NCBI RefSeq assembly: GCF_002161055.1
Contig: NZ_NFLT01000007.1
Coordinates: forward strand, 1 to 64,000
DNA: 64,000 bases
Direction of reading: 5' to 3'
Source of the DNA: Tyzzerella sp. An114
GTDB lineage: Bacteria; Bacillota; Clostridia; Lachnospirales; Anaerotignaceae
In this document: positions 47,682 through 56,109 of the stretch, in pieces
How positions within the stretch are numbered: the stretch's first letter is position 1
How the letters are laid out: every line of letters begins with the position of its first letter
Program-made: the position numbers and the translations under genes
The notes under the pieces: model-generated
The model's input: only the letters and a program-made list of their open reading frames with translations
Told to the model about the DNA's origin: nothing
Databases searched by the model: none

Positions 47682-49175
47682 GTGGGCGAAAACTTAGACA
47701 AATTAAATGAGCTTTTTAACCGCAGAAGCACTGTTGAAGCTGGTGGAGGAGAAGAACTTAAGAAAAAACTCCACAGCGAAGGAAAGTTTGACGCAAGAGA
47801 GAGAATTGCAAAACTTCTTGATGACAACACATTTGTTGAATTTGGAGCTTTTGTAAATCAGAGAGCTACTGACTTTAATGCAGTAGAAAAATATACTCCT
47901 TCTGATGGAGTTATTACTGGTTACGGAAGTATATTCGGCAGACTTGTGTTTGTGTATTCTCAAGATAGTACTGTTATGGGTGGCTCTGTGGGTGAAATGC
48001 ACGCTAAGAAGATATGTGGAATTTATGAAAAAGCCATGAAAATGGGTACCCCTGTTGTTGGATTTATAGACTCATCAGGTATGAGAGTTCAAGAGAGTGT
48101 TGATGCTCTTTCAGCCTACGGAGATATTTTTAAAGCTATGACAGCGGCTTCAGGTGTTGTTCCTCAGATTACAGCTATTATGGGAGGTTGTATGGGAACA
48201 AGTTCATTTATACCGGCTCTTTCAGATTTTACTTTTGCAGTTTCTAAAAATGCAAAGCTCTTTATGGTAAGCCCTAATACACTTTCTGGAGAAGAAGGAA
48301 AAAAAGGCGACCTTTCATTGAAAGAGGAAAACGGTCTTATTCAGTTTGTATGTGAAGATGAAGAAAGTTGTATTTCTGAAATGAGAAAACTCATTGACAT
48401 AGTACCTTCAAACAATATGGAAGATGCTCCTTTCTTCGGAACTGGTGATGATATAAACAGAACAGAAGAATTTTTAAATACAATAGTTCCTGAAAATTAT
48501 GATGAAGCTGTTGATATGGGAGCTGTTATAAAAGCTGTTGCTGATAATGGTGAATTCATAGAAGTTCAGAAAAATTTCGCTAAAGAGATAAAAGAAGGAT
48601 TTATACGTGTTAATGGTTATACAGCAGGAATTATTTCAAATAACAGCTATGAACTTACATACCATGGAACAGATAAAGCATTAAAATTCCTCTCATTCTG
48701 TGACGCTTTTAATATTCCTGTAATAACTTTAACAGATGTTGGAGGATATAAAGCTCAAGTTTCACAGACAGCTTTAATAAAGAGTACAGCCAAACTTATG
48801 GCAGGATTTGCTGCTGCAACTTGTCCTAAGATAAATGTTATTATTAGAAAAGGTTTTGGAAATCCATATCTTGTTATGAATTCAAAGCATATTGGTGCTG
48901 ATGTTGTTTTTGCATGGCCTACTGCTGAAGTTTCTGTTATGGACCCTGTTGCTGCTGTAAATGTTATGTATGGCAGTGATAGTGCCCAAAGAGAAGAGGC
49001 TATTGAAAAATATAGAGAGAATAACTCAAGTCCTTATTTTGCTGCAAAGAGAGGTTATATAGATGATATTATAGAGCCTTCTGCAACAAGAAAACGTATT
49101 GGCGCTGTTTTGGAAATGCTTGCAACAAAGCGAGAAGGAAAACCAGCTAAAAAACATTCAAGTTTCACAATATAA
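47682..49175 (+). CDS. Acyl-CoA carboxyltransferase alpha subunit (12S/MmdA-type)
   Basis: The 497-residue protein has two crotonase-fold carboxyltransferase halves. The N-half has ARERIAKLLDDNTFVEFGAFV and DSSGMRVQESVDAL. The C-half has the KFLSFCDAFNIPVITLTDVGGY, GFGNPYLVM and FAWPTAEVSVM region. This is the family of methylmalonyl-CoA decarboxylase alpha, glutaconyl-CoA decarboxylase alpha and the 12S subunit of transcarboxylase. It moves a carboxyl group between an acyl-CoA and biotin. GTG 47682 follows AAAGGAGA. It opens a five-gene operon, and the acyl-CoA is unproven (methylmalonyl-CoA is most likely by analogy). Confidence 0.88.
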   Translation: MGENLDKLNELFNRRSTVEAGGGEELKKKLHSEGKFDARERIAKLLDDNTFVEFGAFVNQRATDFNAVEKYTPSDGVITGYGSIFGRLVFVYSQDSTVMGGSVGEMHAKKICGIYEKAMKMGTPVVGFIDSSGMRVQESVDALSAYGDIFKAMTAASGVVPQITAIMGGCMGTSSFIPALSDFTFAVSKNAKLFMVSPNTLSGEEGKKGDLSLKEENGLIQFVCEDEESCISEMRKLIDIVPSNNMEDAPFFGTGDDINRTEEFLNTIVPENYDEAVDMGAVIKAVADNGEFIEVQKNFAKEIKEGFIRVNGYTAGIISNNSYELTYHGTDKALKFLSFCDAFNIPVITLTDVGGYKAQVSQTALIKSTAKLMAGFAAATCPKINVIIRKGFGNPYLVMNSKHIGADVVFAWPTAEVSVMDPVAAVNVMYGSDSAQREEAIEKYRENNSSPYFAAKRGYIDDIIEPSATRKRIGAVLEMLATKREGKPAKKHSSFTI

Positions 49176-49190
49176 GCGGGGTGAAATCTG

Positions 49191-49550
49191 ATGGAATTAA
49201 AATTGTCAACAGTTATGTTTGAAGGCTTGGGAACAACTATAATAGGTATGGCGATAGTTTTTGCAACTCTTGCTCTTATAGCTTTTGTAATAAGCCTTCT
49301 CAAATACATAGGAAAAGAAAAACCAAAAAAACAAGAAAAAGCAGTTGAACCTCCAAAGCCAGTTGAAGAGCCAATTTTGGAGACTGAAACAGTTGAAGAT
49401 GACCTTGCTCTCATCGCTGTTATAACTGCATCAATAGCAGCAAGTCTTGGAACTTCTGCTGATAAACTTCGTGTTGTTTCTATAAGAAAAGAAAAGAGTT
49501 CTTCATGGATAAATGCTTCAAGGAGAGAACAACAGAGACATATATATTAA
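49191..49550 (+). CDS. Sodium-pump decarboxylase gamma/delta-type small subunit (OadG)
   Basis: The 119-residue protein has one membrane helix (residues about 12-38, GLGTTIIGMAIVFATLALIAFVISLLKY), a Pro/Lys/Glu-rich linker, and a short C-terminal alpha-helical domain (DLALIAVITASIAASLG) ending in SSWINASRREQQRH. It should tether the soluble subunits to the membrane subunit. It lies 15 bases after the carboxyltransferase gene. Confidence 0.88.
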   Translation: MELKLSTVMFEGLGTTIIGMAIVFATLALIAFVISLLKYIGKEKPKKQEKAVEPPKPVEEPILETETVEDDLALIAVITASIAASLGTSADKLRVVSIRKEKSSSWINASRREQQRHIY

Positions 49551-49588
49551 TATTTATTTGATAATAGTATTTTTTGGAGGTTTTATAT

Positions 49589-49954
49589 ATGAGAATTTTT
49601 AGAGTTACTGTAAATGGAGTTACTTATGATGTTGCTGTTGAAGAAGTTGCAGGAGATGGAAGTGCCCCAATGGCTTCTGCTCCAGTTTCTGCACCAGCAC
49701 CAGTTGCTGCAAAAGCTCCAGCACCAAAGGCTTCTGCAAATGCTTTCAAACTTCTTGCTCCTATGGCAGGAACAATTGCTGATATAAAAGTTAAAGTTGG
49801 AGACACAGTTGAAAAAGACCAGCTTGGAATTATGCTTGAGGCAATGAAAATGGAAAATGAAATATTTATACCTGTTGCCGGAAAAGTAACTTCAATCTGT
49901 GTTACAAAAGGTGCTTCTGTAAATGCAGATGATGTTCTTCTTACTATTGAATAA
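49589..49954 (+). CDS. Biotin carboxyl carrier protein (1.3S/MmdC-type)
   Basis: The 121-residue protein has an N-terminal short beta domain, a Pro/Ala linker (about 25-50) and a biotinyl domain with the EAMKMEN motif, Lys87 being the biotinylation site. It carries the carboxyl group between active sites. The start is ATG 49589 with GGAGG at 49576-49580. The in-frame TTG at 49574 precedes that site and is rejected. It is third in the operon. Confidence 0.94.
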   Translation: MRIFRVTVNGVTYDVAVEEVAGDGSAPMASAPVSAPAPVAAKAPAPKASANAFKLLAPMAGTIADIKVKVGDTVEKDQLGIMLEAMKMENEIFIPVAGKVTSICVTKGASVNADDVLLTIE

Positions 49955-49993
49955 TTATAGTAACTAAAATATTGAAAATGGAGGTTACTAGCT

Positions 49994-51151
49994 ATGGAAT
50001 TTTTTAATATGCTTTCAGAGGCATTGGCGGGCTTTGTGGAAAGCTCAGGTTTTATTGCACTGGGGTATAAGGACATAATAATGATTGCTGTTGCTCTCGT
50101 ATTTATGTACCTTGCCATAGTTAAAAACTATGAGCCACTGCTTCTTTTACCAATTTCATTTGGTATGCTTATTGTAAACCTTCCTTTAAACGGACTTATG
50201 GAGGAAGGCGGACTTTTGAGATATCTTTATATGGGTGACGAACTTGGTATATTCCCTCCACTTATATTCATGGGTGTAGGTGCTATGACTGACTTCGGTC
50301 CTCTTATTGCAAATCCTAAAAGTATACTTTTAGGTGGTGCTGCCCAGTTTGGTATATTCGTTGCCTTTCTTGGTGCTTTACTTCTTAACTTTATTCCTGG
50401 TGGATTTTTTGAATTTAATTTCCAGCAGGCAGCTTCAATAGGTATTATAGGTGGTGCTGACGGCCCTACTGCTATATATCTTGCAACAGCTCTTGCTCCT
50501 GAATTATTAGGACCTATTGCCGTTGCTGCATATTCTTATATGTCACTTGTACCTATTATACAGCCTCCTATTATGAGAGCTTTGACAACAAAAGAGGAAA
50601 GAGCCATAAAAATGGAACAGCTTCGTCCTGTTTCAAAAACAGAAAAAATACTTTTTCCTATTGTTGTTACAGTACTTGTAGTTCTTATAATACCAAGCTC
50701 TGCTTCTCTTATAGGTATGCTTATGCTTGGAAATCTCTTTAAAGAGTCAGGAGTTACAAATAAACTTGCTGAGATTGCATCAAATGCTCTTATGTACATA
50801 GTTACTATATTTATAGGTGTAACAGTAGGTGCAACAACAAGTGCTGATGCTTTCCTTAATGCAAGAACTCTCGGAATACTTTTCCTTGGACTTGTCGCAT
50901 TTGCATTCGGTACAGCTGCAGGTGTTGTTATGGGTAAAGTCATGTGCAAACTTTCAGGAGGAAAAATTAATCCTCTTATCGGTGCTGCTGGTGTTTCTGC
51001 TGTTCCTATGGCTGCTCGTGTTGCCCAGAAGGTTGGACAGGAAGAAAACCCTTCAAACTTCCTTCTCATGCATGCTATGGGCCCTAACGTAGCCGGTGTT
51101 ATAGGTTCTGCAATAGCTGCCGGTGTATTCTTAAAACTTTACGGAATGTAA
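49994..51151 (+). CDS. Sodium-translocating decarboxylase beta subunit (OadB/MmdB)
   Basis: The 385-residue integral membrane protein of about 9-11 helices contains the family signature region [21 protein letters not shown] and the closing [21 protein letters not shown]. It decarboxylates carboxybiotin and pumps sodium ions outward, coupling the free energy of decarboxylation to a sodium gradient. GGAGG precedes the ATG. It is fourth in the operon. Confidence 0.93.
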   Translation: MEFFNMLSEALAGFVESSGFIALGYKDIIMIAVALVFMYLAIVKNYEPLLLLPISFGMLIVNLPLNGLMEEGGLLRYLYMGDELGIFPPLIFMGVGAMTDFGPLIANPKSILLGGAAQFGIFVAFLGALLLNFIPGGFFEFNFQQAASIGIIGGADGPTAIYLATALAPELLGPIAVAAYSYMSLVPIIQPPIMRALTTKEERAIKMEQLRPVSKTEKILFPIVVTVLVVLIIPSSASLIGMLMLGNLFKESGVTNKLAEIASNALMYIVTIFIGVTVGATTSADAFLNARTLGILFLGLVAFAFGTAAGVVMGKVMCKLSGGKINPLIGAAGVSAVPMAARVAQKVGQEENPSNFLLMHAMGPNVAGVIGSAIAAGVFLKLYGM

Positions 51152-51179
51152 TTTTTTGATAAAGACAAGGAGGTTAATT

Positions 51180-52583
51180 ATGGATAAAAAACCCGTTAAA
51201 ATAATGGATACAACATTGCGTGACGGACAACAGTCCCTTATCGCTACAAGAATGAAAACAGAGGAAATTCTTCCTATATTGGATAAAATGGATAAAGTAG
51301 GATTTTATTCTATGGAAGTTTGGGGAGGAGCTACTTTTGACTCTTGTCTCCGTTTCTTGAAAGAAGACCCATGGGAGAGACTTAGAAAAGTAAGAGAGGC
51401 TGCTCCTAATACAAAACTTCAAATGCTTTTTAGAGGTCAGAATATTTTAGGATACAAACAGTATCCAGATGACCTTGTAGAAGCTTTTGTAAAGAAAACA
51501 TTGTCAAATGGTATTGATGTAATGCGTGTTTTTGATGCTTTAAATGACCCTAGAAATTTTCAGGCCTCAGTAAAAGCCATTAAAAAATATAAAGGTGAAG
51601 CACAGCTTGCTATATCTTATACACTCAGTGAAGTTCACACTCTTGAATATTATGTTAAACTTGCTAAAGAGCTTGAGGCTATGGGTGCTGACTCTATATG
51701 TATAAAAGATATGGCGGGACTTCTTCTTCCACAAGCAACATATGACCTTGTGACAGCTATAAAGAGAGAGACAAGTGTACCTCTCCAAATTCACAGCCAT
51801 TGTACAAGTGGTGTTGCTCCTATTGTATATATGAAAGCTGTTGAAGCTGGTGCAGATATAATTGATACTGCCATGTCTCCTTTTGCTATGGGTACAAGTC
51901 AGCCTCCAACAGAGGTTATGAACGCAGCTTTTGCTGGAACACCTTACGACCCAGGTCTTGACCAAGAGTTATTAAGTGAAATATGTGATTACTTTAAACC
52001 TCTTAGAGAGAAAGCTATTGAAAGCGGTCTTTTAAGTACAAAAGTTCTTGGTGTTGATATTGCTACACTTAGATATCAGGTTCCAGGTGGTATGTTATCA
52101 AACCTTGTTTCACAGCTTAAAGGACAGAAAGCAGAAGATAAATATGAGGCTGTTTTAAAAGAAATACCTAATGTAAGACGTGATTTAGGATACCCTCCAC
52201 TTGTAACTCCTACAAGCCAGATTGTAGGTACACAGGCTGTTATGAATGTGCTTATGGGTGAGAGATATAAAGTTGTAACAAAAGAGACAAAAGACCTTGC
52301 AAGAGGTATGTATGGAAAAACTCCTGTAAAAATTTCTGATGAAATGGTTAAGAAATTAGCTGGAAATGAGGAAGTTATAACTTGTCGTCCTGCTGACCTT
52401 GTTCCTGATGGTATTCCAGAGGCTGAAAAAGCTGTTGCTAAATACAAAGAGCAGGAAGAGGATGTTTTATCTTATGCTCTTTTCCCACAGGTTGCAGAGG
52501 AATTTTTCAAATATAGACAGGCACAGAAATATAAAGCTGACCCAGTTTTGGCAGACACAGAAAATAAAGTTTATCCAGTTTAA
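51180..52583 (+). CDS. Pyruvate/oxaloacetate carboxyltransferase (5S/OadA-type), no biotin domain
   Basis: The 467-residue TIM-barrel protein starts KIMDTTLRDGQQSLIATRM (metal and substrate site), has the KDMAG lysine region and IHSHCTSG metal His pair, then a C-terminal PYC_OADA-type domain. It transfers carboxyl between oxaloacetate or pyruvate and biotin. It lacks the C-terminal biotin domain found in full OadA, so it must use the biotin carrier encoded two genes upstream. Start: ATG 51180 with AAGGAGG at 51168-51174. It closes the operon with a strong terminator. Confidence 0.92.
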   Translation: MDKKPVKIMDTTLRDGQQSLIATRMKTEEILPILDKMDKVGFYSMEVWGGATFDSCLRFLKEDPWERLRKVREAAPNTKLQMLFRGQNILGYKQYPDDLVEAFVKKTLSNGIDVMRVFDALNDPRNFQASVKAIKKYKGEAQLAISYTLSEVHTLEYYVKLAKELEAMGADSICIKDMAGLLLPQATYDLVTAIKRETSVPLQIHSHCTSGVAPIVYMKAVEAGADIIDTAMSPFAMGTSQPPTEVMNAAFAGTPYDPGLDQELLSEICDYFKPLREKAIESGLLSTKVLGVDIATLRYQVPGGMLSNLVSQLKGQKAEDKYEAVLKEIPNVRRDLGYPPLVTPTSQIVGTQAVMNVLMGERYKVVTKETKDLARGMYGKTPVKISDEMVKKLAGNEEVITCRPADLVPDGIPEAEKAVAKYKEQEEDVLSYALFPQVAEEFFKYRQAQKYKADPVLADTENKVYPV

Positions 52584-52587
52584 TATA

Positions 52588-52622
52588 AAAAAAGACACCT
52601 TTTTAGGTGTCTTTTTTATTTT
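52588..52622. terminator. Bidirectional terminator between the decarboxylase operon and ytvI
   Basis: AAAAAGACACC/GGTGTCTTTTT with a short loop and T tails on both strands. The stop codon and last codons of the ytvI-like gene lie in its 3' arm (from 52603). Confidence 0.9.
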
Positions 52623-53676
52623 CGTAAACTTCCGAAGCCTCAATAAATGCTTTTATAACAACAGCCAAAATAGGCCCTATAATCATTCCTAAAACTCCAA
52701 CGATTTTTAATCCTATATACATTGATATTAATGCTATAAGAGGGTGAACACCTATTTGTGTTCCTAATATTTTAGGCTGCATTATTTGACGCATAAGGTT
52801 TATTATAAGGTATATTATTATATATCCCGCTGCAAGAAAATATTCTCCCGACATAAGATATATTACTGTTCCCGGCCAAAGTATAAATCCACTTCCGAAA
52901 AAAGGAAGGGCATCTATTACACTTATGACAACACTTAAAAGAAGGGCGTAGGGTGAACCTATTATTAAAAGTCCTATAATACATATTGTAAATGTATAGC
53001 ACATAAGTATAAGCTGTGTTTTAAAATATCCTCCTAGTGAATTCATAAGATTTTCTTTTACAAGCATAATATGATTATCTTTAGGCATTGGAATGTGTTT
53101 TTTTAAAAATTTTCTTATATCATATTTATCTTTTGAAAAGAAATATGATGATATAAGAGCCATTATAGTTACCATAAAAAATCCTGGTATTGCTTTTACA
53201 ACTATAAATCCTCCTGTTCCTCCTGTTTTTATAAGAGGTGTTATTATATCAGAAAAATTCATGTTTCCAATGTCAATGTTTATGAAACCTCCAAAGGGTA
53301 GATTATCTATAAATTTTTCTGCTTCTGTTATTATAGTTTCTATTATTGATTTTACAAGCTCTATATATTCAGGAGTTTTTGCTATAAAAAGCTCTGCTTC
53401 TGATACTAATTTTGCAACTATTCCTGCAACCACAGATGAGAAAAACCCTATAAGAACAAGTATTGATATTAAAGCTCCTAGCCAACGTTTTATATGAAAT
53501 TTTTTCTCAAGAAGATTTACAAGAGGATTGTATATAAGACTTAGTATCCAACCTATTACAAAGGGTGCTATATACTCAAAAAGATAGTTGAAAAATATGT
53601 AACAGAAAATTATTACACATAATACGATTGATATATTAACCAAAGATTTTCTGTTATTTTTTATAAAGTTTTCCAC
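52603..53676 (-). CDS. ytvI: Sporulation-type AI-2E family permease (YtvI-like)
   Basis: The 357-residue membrane protein has about seven to eight helices and matches the YtvI/AI-2E exporter family: an early ISLIYNPLVNLLEKKFHIKRWLGALIS-like segment, FFSKDKYDIRKFLKKHIP, DALPFFGSGFILWPGTVIYL and LVRQ-like NLMRQIMQPKILGTQIGVHPLI. YtvI is a mother-cell membrane protein in spore formers with unknown transport substrate. The start is GTG 53676 with GGAGG upstream. Its end overlaps the shared terminator. Confidence 0.85.
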   Translation of the reverse strand: MENFIKNNRKSLVNISIVLCVIIFCYIFFNYLFEYIAPFVIGWILSLIYNPLVNLLEKKFHIKRWLGALISILVLIGFFSSVVAGIVAKLVSEAELFIAKTPEYIELVKSIIETIITEAEKFIDNLPFGGFINIDIGNMNFSDIITPLIKTGGTGGFIVVKAIPGFFMVTIMALISSYFFSKDKYDIRKFLKKHIPMPKDNHIMLVKENLMNSLGGYFKTQLILMCYTFTICIIGLLIIGSPYALLLSVVISVIDALPFFGSGFILWPGTVIYLMSGEYFLAAGYIIIYLIINLMRQIMQPKILGTQIGVHPLIALISMYIGLKIVGVLGMIIGPILAVVIKAFIEASEVYENKKDT

Positions 53677-53890
53677 TTATATTCCTCCTTCCACCTATTT
53701 TATAAATCTCATTTTTATATTATAATTGTGACATAATGTTATACGTTTTTAAAATATATTTTACTATCTATATATTAACATATTTAAAAAATATATTGTT
53801 ACTTTTTAAAATTTATAGTAGAATATAATAAGTATACAGTATGTAAAAAACATTGAATTTTATGGTTTTGTGATTTTTTGGAGGCTTATT

Positions 53891-54775
53891 TTGAAAGAGA
53901 TAAAATTAAAAGCTAGAGCTAAAATTAATTTAACACTTGATGTCACAGGAAGACGTGAAAACGGTTATCATGACCTTAGAATGATAATGCAGAGTATAAG
54001 CCTTTATGACAATGTTTTTATCAAAAAAACAGATAAAAACTATATAAAATTGAAAAGTAATATTGATTGGTTGCCTTCTGATGAAAGAAACATAGCTTAT
54101 AAAGCGGCTATGATTATGAAAGAGAAATTTAATATAAAAGAAGGTATATTTATAAGTCTTGATAAAAAAATACCTGTGGCTGCTGGTCTTGCTGGTGGAA
54201 GCACTGACTGTGCTGCTGTACTTGTAGGTATAAATAAACTTTTTAAGTTAGGTCTTAGCAAAAAAGAGCTTATGGATATAGGTGTAACTTTGGGGGCTGA
54301 TGTACCTTACTGTATCATGAGAGGAACTGTATTGGCGGAAGGTATAGGAGAAATTTTAACACCTCTCCCACCATGTCCAGATATGCACGTTATACTCTTA
54401 AAGCCTTCTGTTAGTGTATCAACTGCTACTGTTTATAAAAGTCTTGATTTACCTTCTATTACAGAGCACCCTGACACTGAAGGTGTTATTGAATGTATAA
54501 AAAATAAAGATAAAGACGGAATTGCCAATGGACTTTCAAATGTTTTGGAGACTGTCACATTAGAACTTCATCCTCAACTTAAAGAATATAAAGAGCGACT
54601 TATTAAAAAAGGTGCTGCCTCGTCTCTTATGAGTGGAAGCGGACCAACTGTTTTTGGACTTTTTTATGATAAAGAAACTGCTCTTAAAGCCTATAAAGAG
54701 TTTAAGGCTGAGGGAGATATAAAACATGTTATATTGACAAAAATATATAATACGGTTAGAAAGGGTGGTAAATAA
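53891..54775 (+). CDS. ispE: 4-diphosphocytidyl-2-C-methyl-D-erythritol kinase
   Basis: The 294-residue GHMP kinase phosphorylates CDP-methylerythritol in the MEP isoprenoid pathway. It starts KLKARAKINLTLDVTGRRENGYHDLRM, with the ATP loop PVAAGLAGGSTDCAAVL near residue 100 and MSGSGPTVFGLF near the end. I use TTG 53891, seven bases after the GGAGG. The upstream in-frame GTG at 53870 precedes that site. The gntR gene starts directly after its stop. Isoprenoids from this pathway feed undecaprenyl phosphate used by murG, uppP and tagO. Confidence 0.95.
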   Translation: MKEIKLKARAKINLTLDVTGRRENGYHDLRMIMQSISLYDNVFIKKTDKNYIKLKSNIDWLPSDERNIAYKAAMIMKEKFNIKEGIFISLDKKIPVAAGLAGGSTDCAAVLVGINKLFKLGLSKKELMDIGVTLGADVPYCIMRGTVLAEGIGEILTPLPPCPDMHVILLKPSVSVSTATVYKSLDLPSITEHPDTEGVIECIKNKDKDGIANGLSNVLETVTLELHPQLKEYKERLIKKGAASSLMSGSGPTVFGLFYDKETALKAYKEFKAEGDIKHVILTKIYNTVRKGGK

Positions 54776-55453
54776 ATGGTTGATTATAAATTCAGCATAA
54801 ACACAAATGAATATTTGCCTTTAAGAGATGTTGTTTTTAATACTCTTAGAGACGCAATACTTACAGGAAAATTACAGCCTGGTGAAAGACTTATGGAAAA
54901 TCAGCTTGCTGAAAAATTGGGAGTAAGCCGTACACCTATAAGAGAAGCTTTGAGAATGCTTGAACTTGAAAATCTTGTGGAACTTGTTCCAAGAAAGGGA
55001 GCACAAGTTCTTGATATGAGTGAGAAAGACATTATAAATGTCCTTGAACTTAGAGGAGCTTTGGAGGCTTTAGGAGTTAAACTTGCTTGTACACATATGA
55101 GCGATGAAGAAATTGAAGTTCTCAAAAAAGCACAGCTTGAAGTTGAGGAAGCTCTTGATGGAGATGATGCTGAAAAAATGGCAGAGGCTGATGAAAAATT
55201 CCATGATATAATTTTTGAAGCTTCAGGAAATGATAAACTTATACAGATTATAGGAAATTTAAGAATACAGCTTTATCGTTACAGATTAGCTCATCTTAAA
55301 GCTAAAGACCAGAAAACTATTATAACAGAGCAGCATTATAAAATAATAAATGCCATAGAAAATAGACTTCCTGAGGAAGGTTCTAATGTTGCATTAAACC
55401 ATGTTAAATATCACACAGAATATATACTTAATTCTCTTAATAAAGATTATTAA
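54776..55453 (+). CDS. GntR-family regulator, FCD (FadR) subfamily
   Basis: The 225-residue protein has a winged-helix N-terminus (residues about 15-80) with GERLMENQLAEKLGVSRTPIREALRMLELENLV, then an all-helical FCD effector domain with metal-type His positions (D...H at EADEKFHDIIFEAS, HYKIINAI, HVKYHTEYI). It would bind DNA as a dimer and sense an organic acid or similar ligand. It is cotranscribed with ispE with no gap. Possible target: the palindrome at 47573, which is inference. Confidence 0.92.
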   Translation: MVDYKFSINTNEYLPLRDVVFNTLRDAILTGKLQPGERLMENQLAEKLGVSRTPIREALRMLELENLVELVPRKGAQVLDMSEKDIINVLELRGALEALGVKLACTHMSDEEIEVLKKAQLEVEEALDGDDAEKMAEADEKFHDIIFEASGNDKLIQIIGNLRIQLYRYRLAHLKAKDQKTIITEQHYKIINAIENRLPEEGSNVALNHVKYHTEYILNSLNKDY

Positions 55454-55489
55454 AAAAAAGCATATCCTTTTGGATATGCTTTTTATTTT
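55453..55489. terminator. Bidirectional terminator between gntR and the following gene
   Basis: AAAAAGCATATCC/GGATATGCTTTTT with a TTTT loop and T tail. It serves both convergent genes. Confidence 0.92.
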
Positions 55490-55959
55490 CATTTCTTTGT
55501 TTCTTTTTCTTTCTTTTCTCCTCTTGCTGCAAGAGTAAGTTTTTCACGTATTGTTTTCTTTTTCTTGTCTGCAAGATTTACACCTTTCATTCCTACAATA
55601 TATATTCCTGCAAGCTCTACTTTTACGTTTTTCTTTACAGGAAGAATATCATATACAGGTTTGTCGCACATAAGAGTTGTTATCTGAGGACCTACTTTAG
55701 CCTTTACTATTGCCATCTTTCTAATCTTAGAAGATTTAGGAAGTTTCTCGTATATATTTTTTGGAAGGTTCTTTTCTGTCGGTCTTTCATACTTTTTATC
55801 AATAACAAAGATTTGAACCGTCATTTTATTTGCGGCTATAAAATCCTGTGATTCAATGACTTTTTTGTAATTTTTCCTGTTAAAATAATAAAGTCCTGCC
55901 AAAACAGCGGCGATGATAACGACAATGATGATAAAATAGTCACTTGCTTGTAACTGCAC
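55489..55959 (-). CDS. Membrane-anchored protein, unknown function
   Basis: The 156-residue protein has one N-terminal membrane helix (residues about 8-26), then a basic, mostly beta domain of about 110 residues (VQIFVIDKKYERPTEKNLP, MAIVKAKVGPQITTLMCD, KNVKVELAGIYIVGMKGV), and a charged tail ending KKEKETKK. It is conserved-looking with clean sequence, but I assign no family. The start is GTG 55959 with GGAGG nine bases upstream. It is a single-gene unit. Confidence 0.72.
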   Translation of the reverse strand: MQLQASDYFIIIVVIIAAVLAGLYYFNRKNYKKVIESQDFIAANKMTVQIFVIDKKYERPTEKNLPKNIYEKLPKSSKIRKMAIVKAKVGPQITTLMCDKPVYDILPVKKNVKVELAGIYIVGMKGVNLADKKKKTIREKLTLAARGEKKEKETKK

Positions 55960-56109
55960 TTTTGTGTTCCTCCTTTTTTAATGAAATATGTTCAATATTT
56001 CATTGCATATATTCAATATATATTCTATCATTTATTTAACATTTAGTAAATAATATATATATTCAAATTTTGAACAAAGGATTATTGACTTGAAAGGAGA
56101 TGATTTTTA

